Positions 8,201-16,836 of a stretch of 64,000 bases of DNA are shown here, in pieces. The stretch is from assembly GCA_020849855.1 (NCBI GenBank), contig JADZFO010000061.1, positions 13,262-77,261 on the forward strand. Reading direction: 5' to 3'. This stretch comes from a bacterium (GTDB taxonomy: Bacteria > 4484-113 > JAFGCY01). Each line of letters begins with the position of its first letter. Position 1 is the stretch's first letter. The position numbers were made by a program, and so were the translations under genes. A model generated the notes under the pieces. That model was not told the origin of the DNA and ran no database searches. It was given only the letters and a program-made list of their open reading frames with translations.

Positions 8201-9154
8201 TTATGCGCCAGGCTGCTGTGCCAGCCAGTCCCTGAAACGCGCCAGGCCGTCAGCAAGGCTTGTTCGCGGCTCATACCCCAAGGCCTGCCGGGCCGCTGAG
8301 ATATCCGCGCAGGTGTAGGGCGGGTCGCCGGGCTGCGCCGGCAGATGCTCCAGGCGGGCCCGGCGTCCGAGTACCTCCTCCAGCAGTCGTACAAGGTCCA
8401 GCAGAGCGATGGTCTCAGTCGTGCCAAGGTTGAAGACGCCAAAGGCCAGAGGGCTGTCCAGGGCGGCCAGCAGGCCGGCGACCACATCGTCAATGTAGGT
8501 GTAATCACGGCGGCTGCTGCCATCGCCATACAGGCTTAGCGGCGCATCGCGCAAAATGGCGCTGGCGAAGCGATGGATGGCCATGTCCGGGCGCTGCCGC
8601 GGACCGTAGGCGGTAAAGAAACGCAGGCTGATCAGGGGCAGGCCATGGACGTGGTGGTAAACACTGGCGTACTTCTCGCAGGCGATCTTTGTAGCCCCAT
8701 AGATGCTGACCGGGCTGTGAAGCGGATCATCCTCGCGGTAGGGCAGTGACTCAGAAAGCCCGTAAACCGAGCTGGTAGAAGCCAGGATAAAGCGTGGCCG
8801 GCCATGTTTGCGCGCGGCTTCCAGCAGGCTCAGGGTGCCGCCAACATTCACCTCGTCAAAGAGGCGCGGCTGGGCGATGGAGTCCCTGACCCCCGCCAGC
8901 GCAGCCAGATGCACTATCGCGTCAAAGCTGCCGCGGGCGAAGAGGTTGTCCACCGCGCCACTGTCACGTACATCGCCTTCGACGAGGGCGAAGCGCTTGT
9001 CATTTTCGGCGGCGGCCAGGTTGCGCCATTTAATGGCCGGGTCGTAGTAGGGGTCGAAGTTGTCCAGCACGGTTACGCTGTCTCCGAGCCGCAGCAGCGC
9101 ATCGCACAGCGTACTGCCGATAAAGCCCGCCCCGCCGGTGACCAGTACACGCAC
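8201..9154 (-). CDS. NAD-dependent sugar-nucleotide epimerase (UDP-glucuronate 4-epimerase-like)
   Basis: A 317-residue extended short-chain dehydrogenase. It has the NAD-binding TGGAGFIGS at 6-14, a catalytic Ser in ASTSSVYG, and the catalytic Y152-x3-K156 pair. LDNFDPYYDPAIK near residue 30 is characteristic of the UDP-glucuronate 4-epimerase branch, as is the later RRDYTYIDDVV. It would supply an epimerised nucleotide sugar to the downstream GT4 enzyme. The exact sugar is inferred from similarity only. The GTG start is set by a -10 box 6 nt upstream. Confidence 0.85.
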   Translation of the reverse strand: MRVLVTGGAGFIGSTLCDALLRLGDSVTVLDNFDPYYDPAIKWRNLAAAENDKRFALVEGDVRDSGAVDNLFARGSFDAIVHLAALAGVRDSIAQPRLFDEVNVGGTLSLLEAARKHGRPRFILASTSSVYGLSESLPYREDDPLHSPVSIYGATKIACEKYASVYHHVHGLPLISLRFFTAYGPRQRPDMAIHRFASAILRDAPLSLYGDGSSRRDYTYIDDVVAGLLAALDSPLAFGVFNLGTTETIALLDLVRLLEEVLGRRARLEHLPAQPGDPPYTCADISAARQALGYEPRTSLADGLARFRDWLAQQPGA

Positions 9155-9160
9155 AGGACT

Positions 9161-9166
9161 ATTGTA
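9161..9166 (-). promoter_or_regulatory. -10 box, leaderless start of epimerase
   Basis: Minus-strand TACAAT, then AGTCCT, then GTG at 9154. Confidence 0.6.
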
Positions 9167-9233
9167 AGACGCACACTAATGCACCGGGAGTGGACAAGCG
9201 CATCCGGACCCGCGGACAGCAAACCAGGCTGGG

Positions 9234-10526
9234 TCAGATCGAGCCTTGCTCCAGCCTGCGTCGCAGCCGGTCACAGGACTGCGCCAGTTCCAGCAGGCGG
9301 CGCGGCACCGGCGGCAGGATCTTGCTGCGCAGGAAGTCGCGAAGCGCAGGCTCGTCCGCGCCGCTGCGCTCCAGCCACTCCAGCAGCATGCGGTCCGAGG
9401 GCATCGAGCTGACATGCCGGGAAGAAGCATAGGCACGGCGCAGGCCGTCCACGAGGCTCTCGGCAAGACTGAAACGCGCTCCGGCGCGGCGGTAGAGGTC
9501 CGCCTGGGCGTGGACCATCTCGGTGGCCTGGCGGCGCTGCGGTGTCAGCAGGGGGAAGAAGCGGGCCGGTCGGATCGCCGCGCCAAAGAAAAGCAGCACC
9601 AGCAGAGCCGCCGAGACAAGCAGCAGGCGGCCGCCGGTGGTCTGAGTCAGCACCGAGATCTCGTTTAGCGTTTCGCGGCCATAGCCATGGATGTTCTCGT
9701 CGAAGTAAAGCGGCAGCGGCTCGCCGCCCGCTTCCGTCGGCCGGACTGCGAAGCTGGCCAGGGCCAGCCCCAGCTTGTGGTTATCCACCCGCGCGATCCA
9801 TTTGTTGCTCAGCAGCTCAGGCGCGGTGAGCCAGATAATCTCCCCCTCGCCGACCGGCGTATAGAGCACAACCGGCTGCAGGTCCGGCGCGCTCATGTTG
9901 GGGTCGAAGACGCCAAGCAGGGTCTGCAGATCGGCGTTATAGGTGCCATAGGACTCGCTGATCTCCAGGCGTTCGACCTCTGACCACAACATGGGCCTGG
10001 AGCTGTCCAGTTCATAGATTGCACCGGGCCGATATACGCGGGAAAGGGCGCTGATCTCGCCAGCCTGTCCGCCGGCCTGGCGCGCGGCGGCGCAGCCGGG
10101 CGGCGCTGCATAGACGGGGGCGGGGCTGAAGCCAAGCTCATCCACCAGCAGCTTGCTGATGAACATGGAGTCGCGGTCGCAGACCAGCAGCAGGCGCCCG
10201 CCGTCCTCCAGCCAGAGCCTCAGGCTGCGCTCGTCGACAACCGAGCCCAGCATGTTGCTGATGTCCGGCGCTGACTCGCTGGCCAGCAGCATGCAGCCGC
10301 GCTCCGGGTAATGGTAGATCGTCTCGCCGAACTGCAGCGGCTCAAAGCCGCTGGCACGTAGCAGCTCGTAGTAGGCCATCAGGCCCTGAGGCCGCGGGGA
10401 AAAGCTGCTGAAGGGCGGATAGGCCTTCTCCACATCCTTCTGGCTGCGCAGCAGCAGCCAGCCGGTGGCAAGCGTGAAGAAGAGCAGCAGGCCGACAATA
10501 AGTCCGGTGTCACTGCGCCGCATCAA
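9234..10526 (-). CDS. DUF4350-type membrane protein
   Basis: A 430-residue protein. It has an N-terminal membrane helix, a periplasmic GATase-like domain of about 230 residues, a second helix (LLLVSAALLVLLFFGAA) near residue 300, and a charged helical cytoplasmic tail. This matches DUF4350 proteins, which typically sit with MoxR ATPase, DUF58 and DUF4129 genes in an operon of unknown, perhaps envelope-related, function. The upstream DUF4129 gene overlaps it by ATGA, so the two are translationally coupled. MoxR and DUF58 partners are not in this window. Confidence 0.7.
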   Translation of the reverse strand: MMRRSDTGLIVGLLLFFTLATGWLLLRSQKDVEKAYPPFSSFSPRPQGLMAYYELLRASGFEPLQFGETIYHYPERGCMLLASESAPDISNMLGSVVDERSLRLWLEDGGRLLLVCDRDSMFISKLLVDELGFSPAPVYAAPPGCAAARQAGGQAGEISALSRVYRPGAIYELDSSRPMLWSEVERLEISESYGTYNADLQTLLGVFDPNMSAPDLQPVVLYTPVGEGEIIWLTAPELLSNKWIARVDNHKLGLALASFAVRPTEAGGEPLPLYFDENIHGYGRETLNEISVLTQTTGGRLLLVSAALLVLLFFGAAIRPARFFPLLTPQRRQATEMVHAQADLYRRAGARFSLAESLVDGLRRAYASSRHVSSMPSDRMLLEWLERSGADEPALRDFLRSKILPPVPRRLLELAQSCDRLRRRLEQGSI

Positions 10527-11515
10527 GCCTGCACCTCCTCAGTCGCGCTGGCCAGGGGAACAAGCTGTTCCACCTCGCGGGCCCAGCCGTCGGCGCTGTT
10601 GAAGTCCGCGGGGCCGACCTGCATCCCGCCATACCAGGCATCCTCAAAGCAGAGCACCAGGCGTTTGAAGGGCTGCGCCGCCTGCGGATACTCGCGGGCC
10701 AGCCGCCGGGCGAGCTGGCTGTTGGTCAGCAGCACGGTTGAGGCGGTCTGGGGCAGGCGCCGCAGCACGGCCTTGAAGCGCAGGCGAATCGCCTGGCGCA
10801 CTTCACCGCGGGCAAAGGCCTGCTGGGCCAGCCGCAGCAGGGCGTCGGGTTCAAGCTCATCCTCGGCCTTCTCGTCCAGTGGGGCTTTGATGACTCTGCC
10901 TGTGGCGACAGCGTCCCAGATCCAGCGCACGAGCAGGTAGACCAGCAGCAGGAGCAGCAGGCCGACCAGCACGACAGCGATCACTGTGGCCACCTGGCTG
11001 CCAGCGACCACGCCAAGGCCGAGGCGGCTGAGCCACTGCTGGATCGCCTGCAGGATGCGCTGCAGCCAGTTTTGCGTCTTGGGCTTGGCCTGGGCTTTCT
11101 TCTCCAGGAACTCCGGCCGGGCGAGGATGTCCTTCAGGACTTTTCGGCTATCCTGGCCAGCCTCCGAGGGCAGCTTAGCCGCATGGCGCAGTGCGCTGAG
11201 CGCTTCGGCGCAGGGCTCGATGCTGGCCGGGGGCGGGTTGACGCTGAGTATCTCCCCGGAGCTTTCTGCGCTTTGACCTGATGCGTCATCCGGCGCAGCG
11301 CTGTCTTCCGCAGCAGCTGCAGGCTCAGCCGGCAGCTCCGCCGCGGGATCTACATCCGACCAACCGCCGCCGTCCTCCGCGCCTTCGCTTTCCTGCGCCA
11401 GAGCCGCAGTGGCTCCAAGCGGCAGACTGCCCAGCGGCCCCGCCAGCGCCAGGGTCAGCAGCATTGCTGCCAGCAAGGCTGCCATCAGGCGCACTGGGGC
11501 GAGGGCGGGGCTCAC
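10523..11515 (-). CDS. DUF4129-type membrane protein
   Basis: A 330-residue protein: signal peptide, acidic low-complexity periplasmic part, one strong membrane helix near residue 195, then a cytoplasmic domain with RLAQQAFARGEVRQAIRLRF and LTNSQLARRL, characteristic of DUF4129. Such proteins accompany DUF4350 and MoxR systems. Upstream in-frame sequence is the antisense of the PriA gene and is not used. The GTG at 11515 sits 6 nt after a TATAAT box that itself overlaps the PriA stop codon. Confidence 0.75.
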   Translation of the reverse strand: MSPALAPVRLMAALLAAMLLTLALAGPLGSLPLGATAALAQESEGAEDGGGWSDVDPAAELPAEPAAAAEDSAAPDDASGQSAESSGEILSVNPPPASIEPCAEALSALRHAAKLPSEAGQDSRKVLKDILARPEFLEKKAQAKPKTQNWLQRILQAIQQWLSRLGLGVVAGSQVATVIAVVLVGLLLLLLVYLLVRWIWDAVATGRVIKAPLDEKAEDELEPDALLRLAQQAFARGEVRQAIRLRFKAVLRRLPQTASTVLLTNSQLARRLAREYPQAAQPFKRLVLCFEDAWYGGMQVGPADFNSADGWAREVEQLVPLASATEEVQA

Positions 11516-11521
11516 AAGCCG

Positions 11522-11527
11522 ATTATA
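11522..11527 (-). promoter_or_regulatory. -10 box, leaderless start of DUF4129 gene
   Basis: Minus-strand TATAAT, overlapping the TAA stop of PriA (11523-11525), then CGGCTT and GTG at 11515. Confidence 0.7.
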
Positions 11528-13922
11528 TCCACGGCCCCCGCAGGGGCCGGAACTGCAGGCTGACACCCAGCTGGTGCAGCTGCCAGCGCAGCTCCTGCAG
11601 CTCAGCCTGGCCCAGGCGCGGATTGAGCAGCCAGCCGCCGAGGCGCTGGATCCGCCGCCCGCCCTCAATGCCGGCGCTGTAGACACGGCCCAGGCGCAGC
11701 AGGGTTGTGGCCTTATCCTGCTGCAGGCGCTGGCCCAGGACTTCGCGGGCCGCTTCCAGCGCCTCGCGGGTGAAGCCGCGGGCGCGCAGCTGGTAGACGC
11801 AGCCATAGGGCGGCAAGCCGGAGAGCCGCCGCAGGCGCAGCTCAGTCTGCAGCAGCGCGGCGATCTCGCCGGCGCTAAGGCGGAAGGCTTGCGCCTCCGC
11901 TATCGCGGATGGCGCAGCGGACTCGCGTGCTTCGCTTGAGTCAGAGTCGACAGTGAGGCCCAGCTGTTCGCAAAGCGCGGCGCCACAAAGCAGCAGGCTG
12001 CCACTGGCGCCGCTCTGCGGGTCGCAGTAAAGGCGTGACAGGCGCAGGGCGTCGTCCAGCGCTGCTGGCCAGTCGCTGAGAACTCCGGCCACTGACTCTG
12101 CGTGAGCGTATATAACATTACGCTGTATATATGGCAACGGAGGGTCCAGCAGACGCGCTGTGCCGTAGAGCCATGGTGCCTGGGCAGCCCGCGCAAGCAG
12201 CTCTGCCTTCTCACCAGCGCTGGCAGCGCTGAGCAGCACGGCACCGGGCGGCATTTCGAGGCTCTCCAGGCCCGGGCTGGCGGCGGCCAGGTTCTGCAGC
12301 CCGCAGCGCGGGCAGCGCAGGTCCGGCGCGCGCCAGGCGCAGTCGGGACAGAAATAGGCGCGCTGGGCCGGGCTGAAGTGCAACTGACGGCCGCCGCAGT
12401 GCGGGCAGGGCACGGCACTGTGGCATTCAGCGCAGCTCAGTTCGCGTCCGCCGCCGAGGCGGTTCAGGTAGAGCAGGGCCGGCAGTGGCCAACTGGCGAG
12501 CTGCTCAGGCGAAGGCAGCGTGGCCTGCAGCTGGAGCCGTTCCAGCGGGCAGCGGCCGTCGATTAGGCTCAGCCCCAGTTCCAGCAGATCGATGCGCGCC
12601 AGCCGCGGCGCAGCTCCATTGCCTGCGCTGCTGCGTTCCTGCGAGGCTGCAAGCAGCAGGGCCAGACGCGGGTCAAGCCAGGGCTCGCCCTGGGGTGTGT
12701 ACTGCGGGTGCGCCGGGTCGACCAGGATGATGCGGTCGAAGTCCAGATAAGCGGACAACTTCCAGGCGCCGGGCAGGCCGGCCACCAGGGCCCCGCTATC
12801 GGAGCTGGCCTGGCGCAGGAGCTGGGCAGCCAGCAATGCGCCGGCCTCGGGGCGGTAGCGCAGCACCCGGCCGGCAAGATCCTGCAGTGCCGGCCAAAGC
12901 CGGTCCAGCATCCAGGCCTGCGGCAGGATCAGCAAGACACGTTCGCCGGCGTCGAGGGAGGATCGAAGCTCGCCAGGCAGCAGGCCGCCTTCAAGCAGAG
13001 GCCAGGCTGACTGCGCTCGGCGCAGGGGCAGCAGACTGAGGCCCGGCCAGCGCTGCAGGATGTCCCAGCGCCGCTCCCACTTCAGGTTGTCCCAGCTGAT
13101 GGAAGCTGCGCCGGGGAATCCGGCTTGGACATCATTTGACCCTGCGGACTGCTCAGCCGCTGGAGGACTTTCCGGGCTGAGCGTTGCCTGCCGCACGCGG
13201 CTGAGTTGGTTCAGGTCAAGAGTCTCACGCAGGCCGGCGAGGTAAAAGCCGGGGTATGCCACTGCTGGTTCGACACCCCAGTCCTGGGCCTGCTGCGCGC
13301 TGGGCTGGTAGTGGTTAAGCCAGGCCGCTGCGCGCCGCATAACCCCCGGCGTGCCGGCCAGACCGAGGCTGAAGCTAAGCGCCTTGGCCTGGACCAGCGC
13401 GGCCAGGCGGGGCCAGCCGCAGGCCCGCAGCAGGGCCTTGCGCTTCTGCGGGCCAATCACGCCGTACAGCCTTGCCAGCTCGGCCAGCAGGGCCGCGCCG
13501 CTGAGGCGCCCGCGCGGAGTCTTCGCGCTGCTGAGCAGCAGGGCCGCCTCATCCTGCTTCAGCCACTGGAGCAGCGCGGCGGGGTCGCCCGGCTGCAGGC
13601 TCAGGCGCAGGGCGGCGGCGGGCTGATCCAGCAGCAGGTGGCCGGCCACTTCATCCGGCCCGCTACAGCAAAGCTCGGCCAGCGCGGCGAGAACGGAGCC
13701 CAGGTGTTCATAGCCTGGCACAGGCAGGGGCAGCAGCGAGAGCAGCTCGGTGGCCTGCGGTGGTTGCGGGTCGGGATGCAGCAGCAGGCCAGGCTCCAGC
13801 ACCGAGCGAAAAGAAACCAGCACCAGCTGGCCGCGAGCCAAACCCGGCGGGCCAAGATAGCTGTATGCGTAGGCACCCGTGCCGCGGGCGATCAGGGCGA
13901 TGCTGTAGGCGACGGGCTGCAA
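11523..13922 (-). CDS. priA: PriA-like primosomal protein N' without helicase motifs
   Basis: A 799-residue protein. The N-terminal DNA-binding part (AYSYLGPPGLARGQLVLVSF) and the eight-cysteine zinc module around residues 497-542 (CAEC, CPHC, CPDC, CPRC) match PriA, which reloads the replication helicase at stalled forks. The Walker A loop GVTGSGKT is absent; the corresponding place reads LLEGGLLPGELRSS. The DEEH box reads DPAH. It is probably a DNA-structure and partner-binding pseudohelicase, as described for Deinococcus and inferred for actinobacterial PriA. TTG at 13922 is chosen because TATACT lies 7 nt upstream; a longer in-frame reading enters tandem-repeat DNA. Confidence 0.8.
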   Translation of the reverse strand: MQPVAYSIALIARGTGAYAYSYLGPPGLARGQLVLVSFRSVLEPGLLLHPDPQPPQATELLSLLPLPVPGYEHLGSVLAALAELCCSGPDEVAGHLLLDQPAAALRLSLQPGDPAALLQWLKQDEAALLLSSAKTPRGRLSGAALLAELARLYGVIGPQKRKALLRACGWPRLAALVQAKALSFSLGLAGTPGVMRRAAAWLNHYQPSAQQAQDWGVEPAVAYPGFYLAGLRETLDLNQLSRVRQATLSPESPPAAEQSAGSNDVQAGFPGAASISWDNLKWERRWDILQRWPGLSLLPLRRAQSAWPLLEGGLLPGELRSSLDAGERVLLILPQAWMLDRLWPALQDLAGRVLRYRPEAGALLAAQLLRQASSDSGALVAGLPGAWKLSAYLDFDRIILVDPAHPQYTPQGEPWLDPRLALLLAASQERSSAGNGAAPRLARIDLLELGLSLIDGRCPLERLQLQATLPSPEQLASWPLPALLYLNRLGGGRELSCAECHSAVPCPHCGGRQLHFSPAQRAYFCPDCAWRAPDLRCPRCGLQNLAAASPGLESLEMPPGAVLLSAASAGEKAELLARAAQAPWLYGTARLLDPPLPYIQRNVIYAHAESVAGVLSDWPAALDDALRLSRLYCDPQSGASGSLLLCGAALCEQLGLTVDSDSSEARESAAPSAIAEAQAFRLSAGEIAALLQTELRLRRLSGLPPYGCVYQLRARGFTREALEAAREVLGQRLQQDKATTLLRLGRVYSAGIEGGRRIQRLGGWLLNPRLGQAELQELRWQLHQLGVSLQFRPLRGPWI

Positions 13923-13929
13923 GGGAAAG

Positions 13930-13935
13930 AGTATA
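13930..13935 (-). promoter_or_regulatory. -10 box, leaderless start of priA
   Basis: Minus-strand TATACT, 7 nt before TTG at 13922. Confidence 0.6.
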
Positions 13936-13942
13936 AGGAAGG

Positions 13943-13992
13943 GCGGATGGCAAAGGCGGACGGCGGATGGCAAAGGCGGATGGCGGCGGACT
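13943..13992. repeat. Short tandem repeat GGCGGATGGCAAA
   Basis: Degenerate head-to-tail copies of GGCGGATGGCAAA just upstream of the priA promoter, in the gap between priA and the metzincin gene. Confidence 0.6.
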
Positions 13993-14084
13993 GATGATTA
14001 ATGGGAAGCAACCCTGAGGGCGCAGTTGAGCCCCTCGAGACCACTCCGTTCTCCATCTAATAGGCGGCAGGTCCTCAGGCAGAT

Positions 14085-14930
14085 CTAACGGCCATCCCAG
14101 CGGATAGGATGCAGCTCTTCAAGGCGCTTCCAGTCTGACTTCGTCAGCTCGGCGCCCTGGCTGTCCAGCTCTGCAAGCGAGTTACCAAAAGCCATCACGC
14201 TGTCGCGGTCGTCCACATGCTGCAGACCAAGTGTATGGCCAAGCTCGTGACGCACGATGTTACGCCAGCGCTCGAAGGGGCTCAAACGGCCGCCGCTGTC
14301 CTCGCGGCCCATGCGGTTGGAGGAGATCACGCAAACCGGGCCGGCAATGCGCGCCTGGCCAAAGAGGAAGTTGTAGCCCTCGTCATAGACATCGCAGTAG
14401 AGCACGCCGGCAGTGCGGAAGCTGCTGGGGTCGGTCTGGGTCTTCAGCCAGTCCAGCAGCTCACTGGTGTCGTACTGCTGGCGCTCGAAGTCAAAGATGC
14501 TGTCAGGTATGCGCAGGCTTTCGGCCGCCACACGGTAGCTGAAGGGATAGAGCTCTTCCAGGCCATCGCAGAGCAGCTGCAGGCCAGCCGGACTGGCAGC
14601 CAGTTCGCGCGCCGCGGCCAGGCTGGCCGAGTCGGCCGGCAGCAGGGCCTGGACCTGCGCGCTGGGGACCAGTGGCTGGATGGTGACGACCAGCTGGCGG
14701 CTGTCCACCGGCAGCACATAGCCCTGGCTGGGCAGGCTGCTGCCAATTGCGCTTTGTGGCCGCAACAGGCGTACGCCCAGCAGGGCCAGCACTAGGATGA
14801 GAATGAGGCTCAGGCCGATGCTCAGCCGCTGGCGCAGGAGCAGTCTCCGGCTGGATGTGTCTGGCAGGGAGTCAGACTGATCTTGAACAGAATTTGAATC
14901 GCGCTGTACCGGCATATCGGATCCCCACAT
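14085..14930 (-). CDS. Membrane-anchored metzincin zinc protease
   Basis: A 281-residue protein with one membrane helix near residues 33-55 and an extracytoplasmic catalytic domain. The zinc site is HELGHTLGLQH near residues 227-237, the HExxHxxGxxH motif of metzincins, followed by SVMAF with the expected Met-turn. It should be a zinc endopeptidase anchored outside the cytoplasm. The substrate is unknown. GGGAG 6 nt before ATG 14930 supports this start; ATG at 14915 is an alternative. It lies downstream of rarA on the same strand. Confidence 0.8.
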   Translation of the reverse strand: MWGSDMPVQRDSNSVQDQSDSLPDTSSRRLLLRQRLSIGLSLILILVLALLGVRLLRPQSAIGSSLPSQGYVLPVDSRQLVVTIQPLVPSAQVQALLPADSASLAAARELAASPAGLQLLCDGLEELYPFSYRVAAESLRIPDSIFDFERQQYDTSELLDWLKTQTDPSSFRTAGVLYCDVYDEGYNFLFGQARIAGPVCVISSNRMGREDSGGRLSPFERWRNIVRHELGHTLGLQHVDDRDSVMAFGNSLAELDSQGAELTKSDWKRLEELHPIRWDGR

Positions 14931-15040
14931 CTCCCACTCCCGGCGGAAGCTCCGCAGCCCAACAGACAGCCTTAGCGCGCAGCTTGTTCCAGAAAGCTGG
15001 GCGCGCAGCATGCTTTCACTCAACAGCAGCGCCCGCGGCT

Positions 15041-16435
15041 CTAGGATTTCTCCTCGTACTTCTCGCCCCACCAGTGCCGCAAACGTTCCAGCAGGGTCTT
15101 CTCCATCCCGCGCCCGCTAAGGTGCAGCAAGCGCGGCGGTTTCTCGGCCAGGGCCTCGGGCCAGTAGTTGTCTGCCACAAAGCCGCCTTCGAAGTCGTGG
15201 GCATACTTGTAATCCGCGCCATAGCCAAGGTCCTTCATCAGCCCCGTCGGCGCGTTGCGAATGTGCAGGGGCGGAGGCAGCGCACCGGTCTCGCGGATCA
15301 GCTTCTGGGTCGCGCCATAGGCCTTGTAAACCGCGTTGCTTTTGGGCGCGCAGGCCAGATAGACCGCCAGCTGGGCCAGGGCGTTGTTGCACTCCGGCAT
15401 GCCGACGAACTCAACGGCATCCTTCACCGCCACCGCCTGGATGATCGCCCAGGGGTCGGCCAGGCCGATGTCCTCAGAGGCCATGCGGATCATCCGCCGG
15501 GCAAGGTACTTCGGGTCCTCGCCGCCTTCCAGCATCCGGGCCATGTAGTACAGCGCCGCGTCAGGGTCCGAGCCGCGCACCGCCTTGTGCAGCGCGGAAA
15601 TGATGTTGAAGTGCTCGTCGCCGCCCTTGTCGTAGTGCAGCGCGCGGCCGGCCAGCGCGCGCTTGAGGACGGCGATGGTTATCAGCTTTGTAGGGGCGAG
15701 TCTTGACTCGCCTTCTTCCACAGTTGATGAGGGCGGGTCAAGACCCGCCCCTACCGTTTCGGCCAATCCCGCGCAGACTTCCAGTGTGTTCAGTGCAAAG
15801 CGCGCATCGCCAGCGGCGAGCTGGGCGATCATCCGCAGGACGCCTGGCTCAGCGCTGAGCGTGCGGCCTTCGCTGTCCGGCGCGCCGAGGCCACGCTCGC
15901 TGTCAAAAAGCGCGCGCAGCAGCAGGGCCTCAGTGTCGTCAACGCCCAGCGCTTCCAGCACCAGTACGCGGCTGCGGCTGAGCAGCGGGCTGACAACCTC
16001 AAACGAAGGGTTCTCGGTGGTAGCGCCGACCAGCACTATCGTGCCGTCCTCAACATGCGGCAGCAGGGCATCCTGCTGGGCCTTGTTGAAACGGTGGATC
16101 TCGTCGAGAAAGAGCAGGGTGCCGCGGTTCTCCAGCGAGCGGCGCTTGCGGGCCTGCTCGACTGCCTCGCGCACATCCTTGATCCCTGCGGTGACGGCGC
16201 TCATCGGCGCGAAGAAGTACTTATCGCCAGCCAGCAGGCGGGCGATGGTGGTCTTGCCGCAGCCCGGCGGCCCCCAGAGAATGATGGACGGCAGCGCCGC
16301 CTGCGCAGTCAGGTCCTTAAGCACGGCGACGGCCTGAGCCTGGCCCTGCACCTCATCCAGACTGCGCGGGCGCATGCGCTCGGCCAGCGGGGTCAGGGCC
16401 TTCTCGGCGGCGGGATCGGTGAAGAGCGAGGGCAT
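15041..16435 (-). CDS. rarA: RarA (MgsA) replication-associated AAA+ ATPase with repeat-encoded insert
   Basis: A 464-residue AAA+ protein of the clamp-loader clade. Walker A GPPGCGKT is at 55-62 and Walker B/DEIH at 111-114. The C-terminal tetramerisation part contains ISALHKAVRGSDPDAALYY, a RarA hallmark. RarA acts at stalled replication forks. About 24 residues (roughly 227-250), between the small AAA domain and the RAL.YDK motif, are encoded by an inverted pair of palindromic repeats (15690-15754) that keeps the frame. ATG at 16435 follows CATAAT by 6 nt; further upstream in-frame sequence is not family-like. Confidence 0.9.
   Translation of the reverse strand: MPSLFTDPAAEKALTPLAERMRPRSLDEVQGQAQAVAVLKDLTAQAALPSIILWGPPGCGKTTIARLLAGDKYFFAPMSAVTAGIKDVREAVEQARKRRSLENRGTLLFLDEIHRFNKAQQDALLPHVEDGTIVLVGATTENPSFEVVSPLLSRSRVLVLEALGVDDTEALLLRALFDSERGLGAPDSEGRTLSAEPGVLRMIAQLAAGDARFALNTLEVCAGLAETVGAGLDPPSSTVEEGESRLAPTKLITIAVLKRALAGRALHYDKGGDEHFNIISALHKAVRGSDPDAALYYMARMLEGGEDPKYLARRMIRMASEDIGLADPWAIIQAVAVKDAVEFVGMPECNNALAQLAVYLACAPKSNAVYKAYGATQKLIRETGALPPPLHIRNAPTGLMKDLGYGADYKYAHDFEGGFVADNYWPEALAEKPPRLLHLSGRGMEKTLLERLRHWWGEKYEEKS
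15690..15754. repeat. Inverted pair of GTAGGGGC palindromes inside rarA
   Basis: Two hairpins head to head: GGCGAGTC-TT-GACTCGCC (15695-15712) and GGGCGGGTC-AA-GACCCGCCC (15731-15750), flanked by GTAG at the left end and CTAC at the right. The outer ends are inverted. The 65 bp do not break the rarA reading frame. Confidence 0.85.
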
Positions 16436-16441
16436 GCACAG

Positions 16442-16447
16442 ATTATG
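16442..16447 (-). promoter_or_regulatory. -10 box, leaderless start of rarA
   Basis: Minus-strand CATAAT, 6 nt before ATG at 16435. Confidence 0.55.
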
Positions 16448-16566
16448 ACTGCGGCGCAGCAACTGGCAGATGGCGCATGTCTGAAGGCAAATGGCGACTT
16501 GGGTGCCTCGGTGCACGGGTCTCAAGGCAGGGTCAGGCCTTGGACAGTGTCAGATGTCCGACCAGG

Positions 16567-16716
16567 ATGCCGGAACAAGACGCCGTGCCAATGGTCAGGC
16601 TGGGCATGGAAGTTTCGCCACACTATGCCGCGAGGATGCGACTGCTGCAGGTCATTCTGCTGCTCAACCTCATCGTACTGGGTCTGCTGGGCTATGCAGT
16701 CAGCAGCGGTGTATGA
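16567..16716 (+). CDS. Possible small single-pass membrane protein
   Basis: A 49-residue reading frame whose second half is one strongly hydrophobic helix (LLQVILLLNLIVLGLLGYAV) after a short charged N-terminus. No homologue is recognised. Ribosome-binding signal is weak. Frame could open earlier at 16477 but that part looks non-coding. Kept because the helix is well formed and the segment between two divergent genes is otherwise unexplained. Confidence 0.35.
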   Translation: MPEQDAVPMVRLGMEVSPHYAARMRLLQVILLLNLIVLGLLGYAVSSGV

Positions 16717-16825
16717 AAGGTGGTCTGTGCAGCACAAGAGAGGCTGCCTGAGCAGCTCAGGACACGCTGCGGCGGATGCAGTTCCACAGAAAGCGCGGCA
16801 AGCGGCCGGCTGAAATGCTGGCACT

Positions 16826-16831
16826 TAGAAT
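16826..16831 (+). promoter_or_regulatory. -10 box, leaderless start of RbgA-like gene
   Basis: TAGAAT, 5 nt before GTG at 16837. Confidence 0.5.
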
Positions 16832-16836
16832 AGTGT

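Noticed and set aside
13206-13994. Plus-strand frame of 262 codons opposite priA
   Set aside because: Antisense shadow that runs into tandem repeat DNA.
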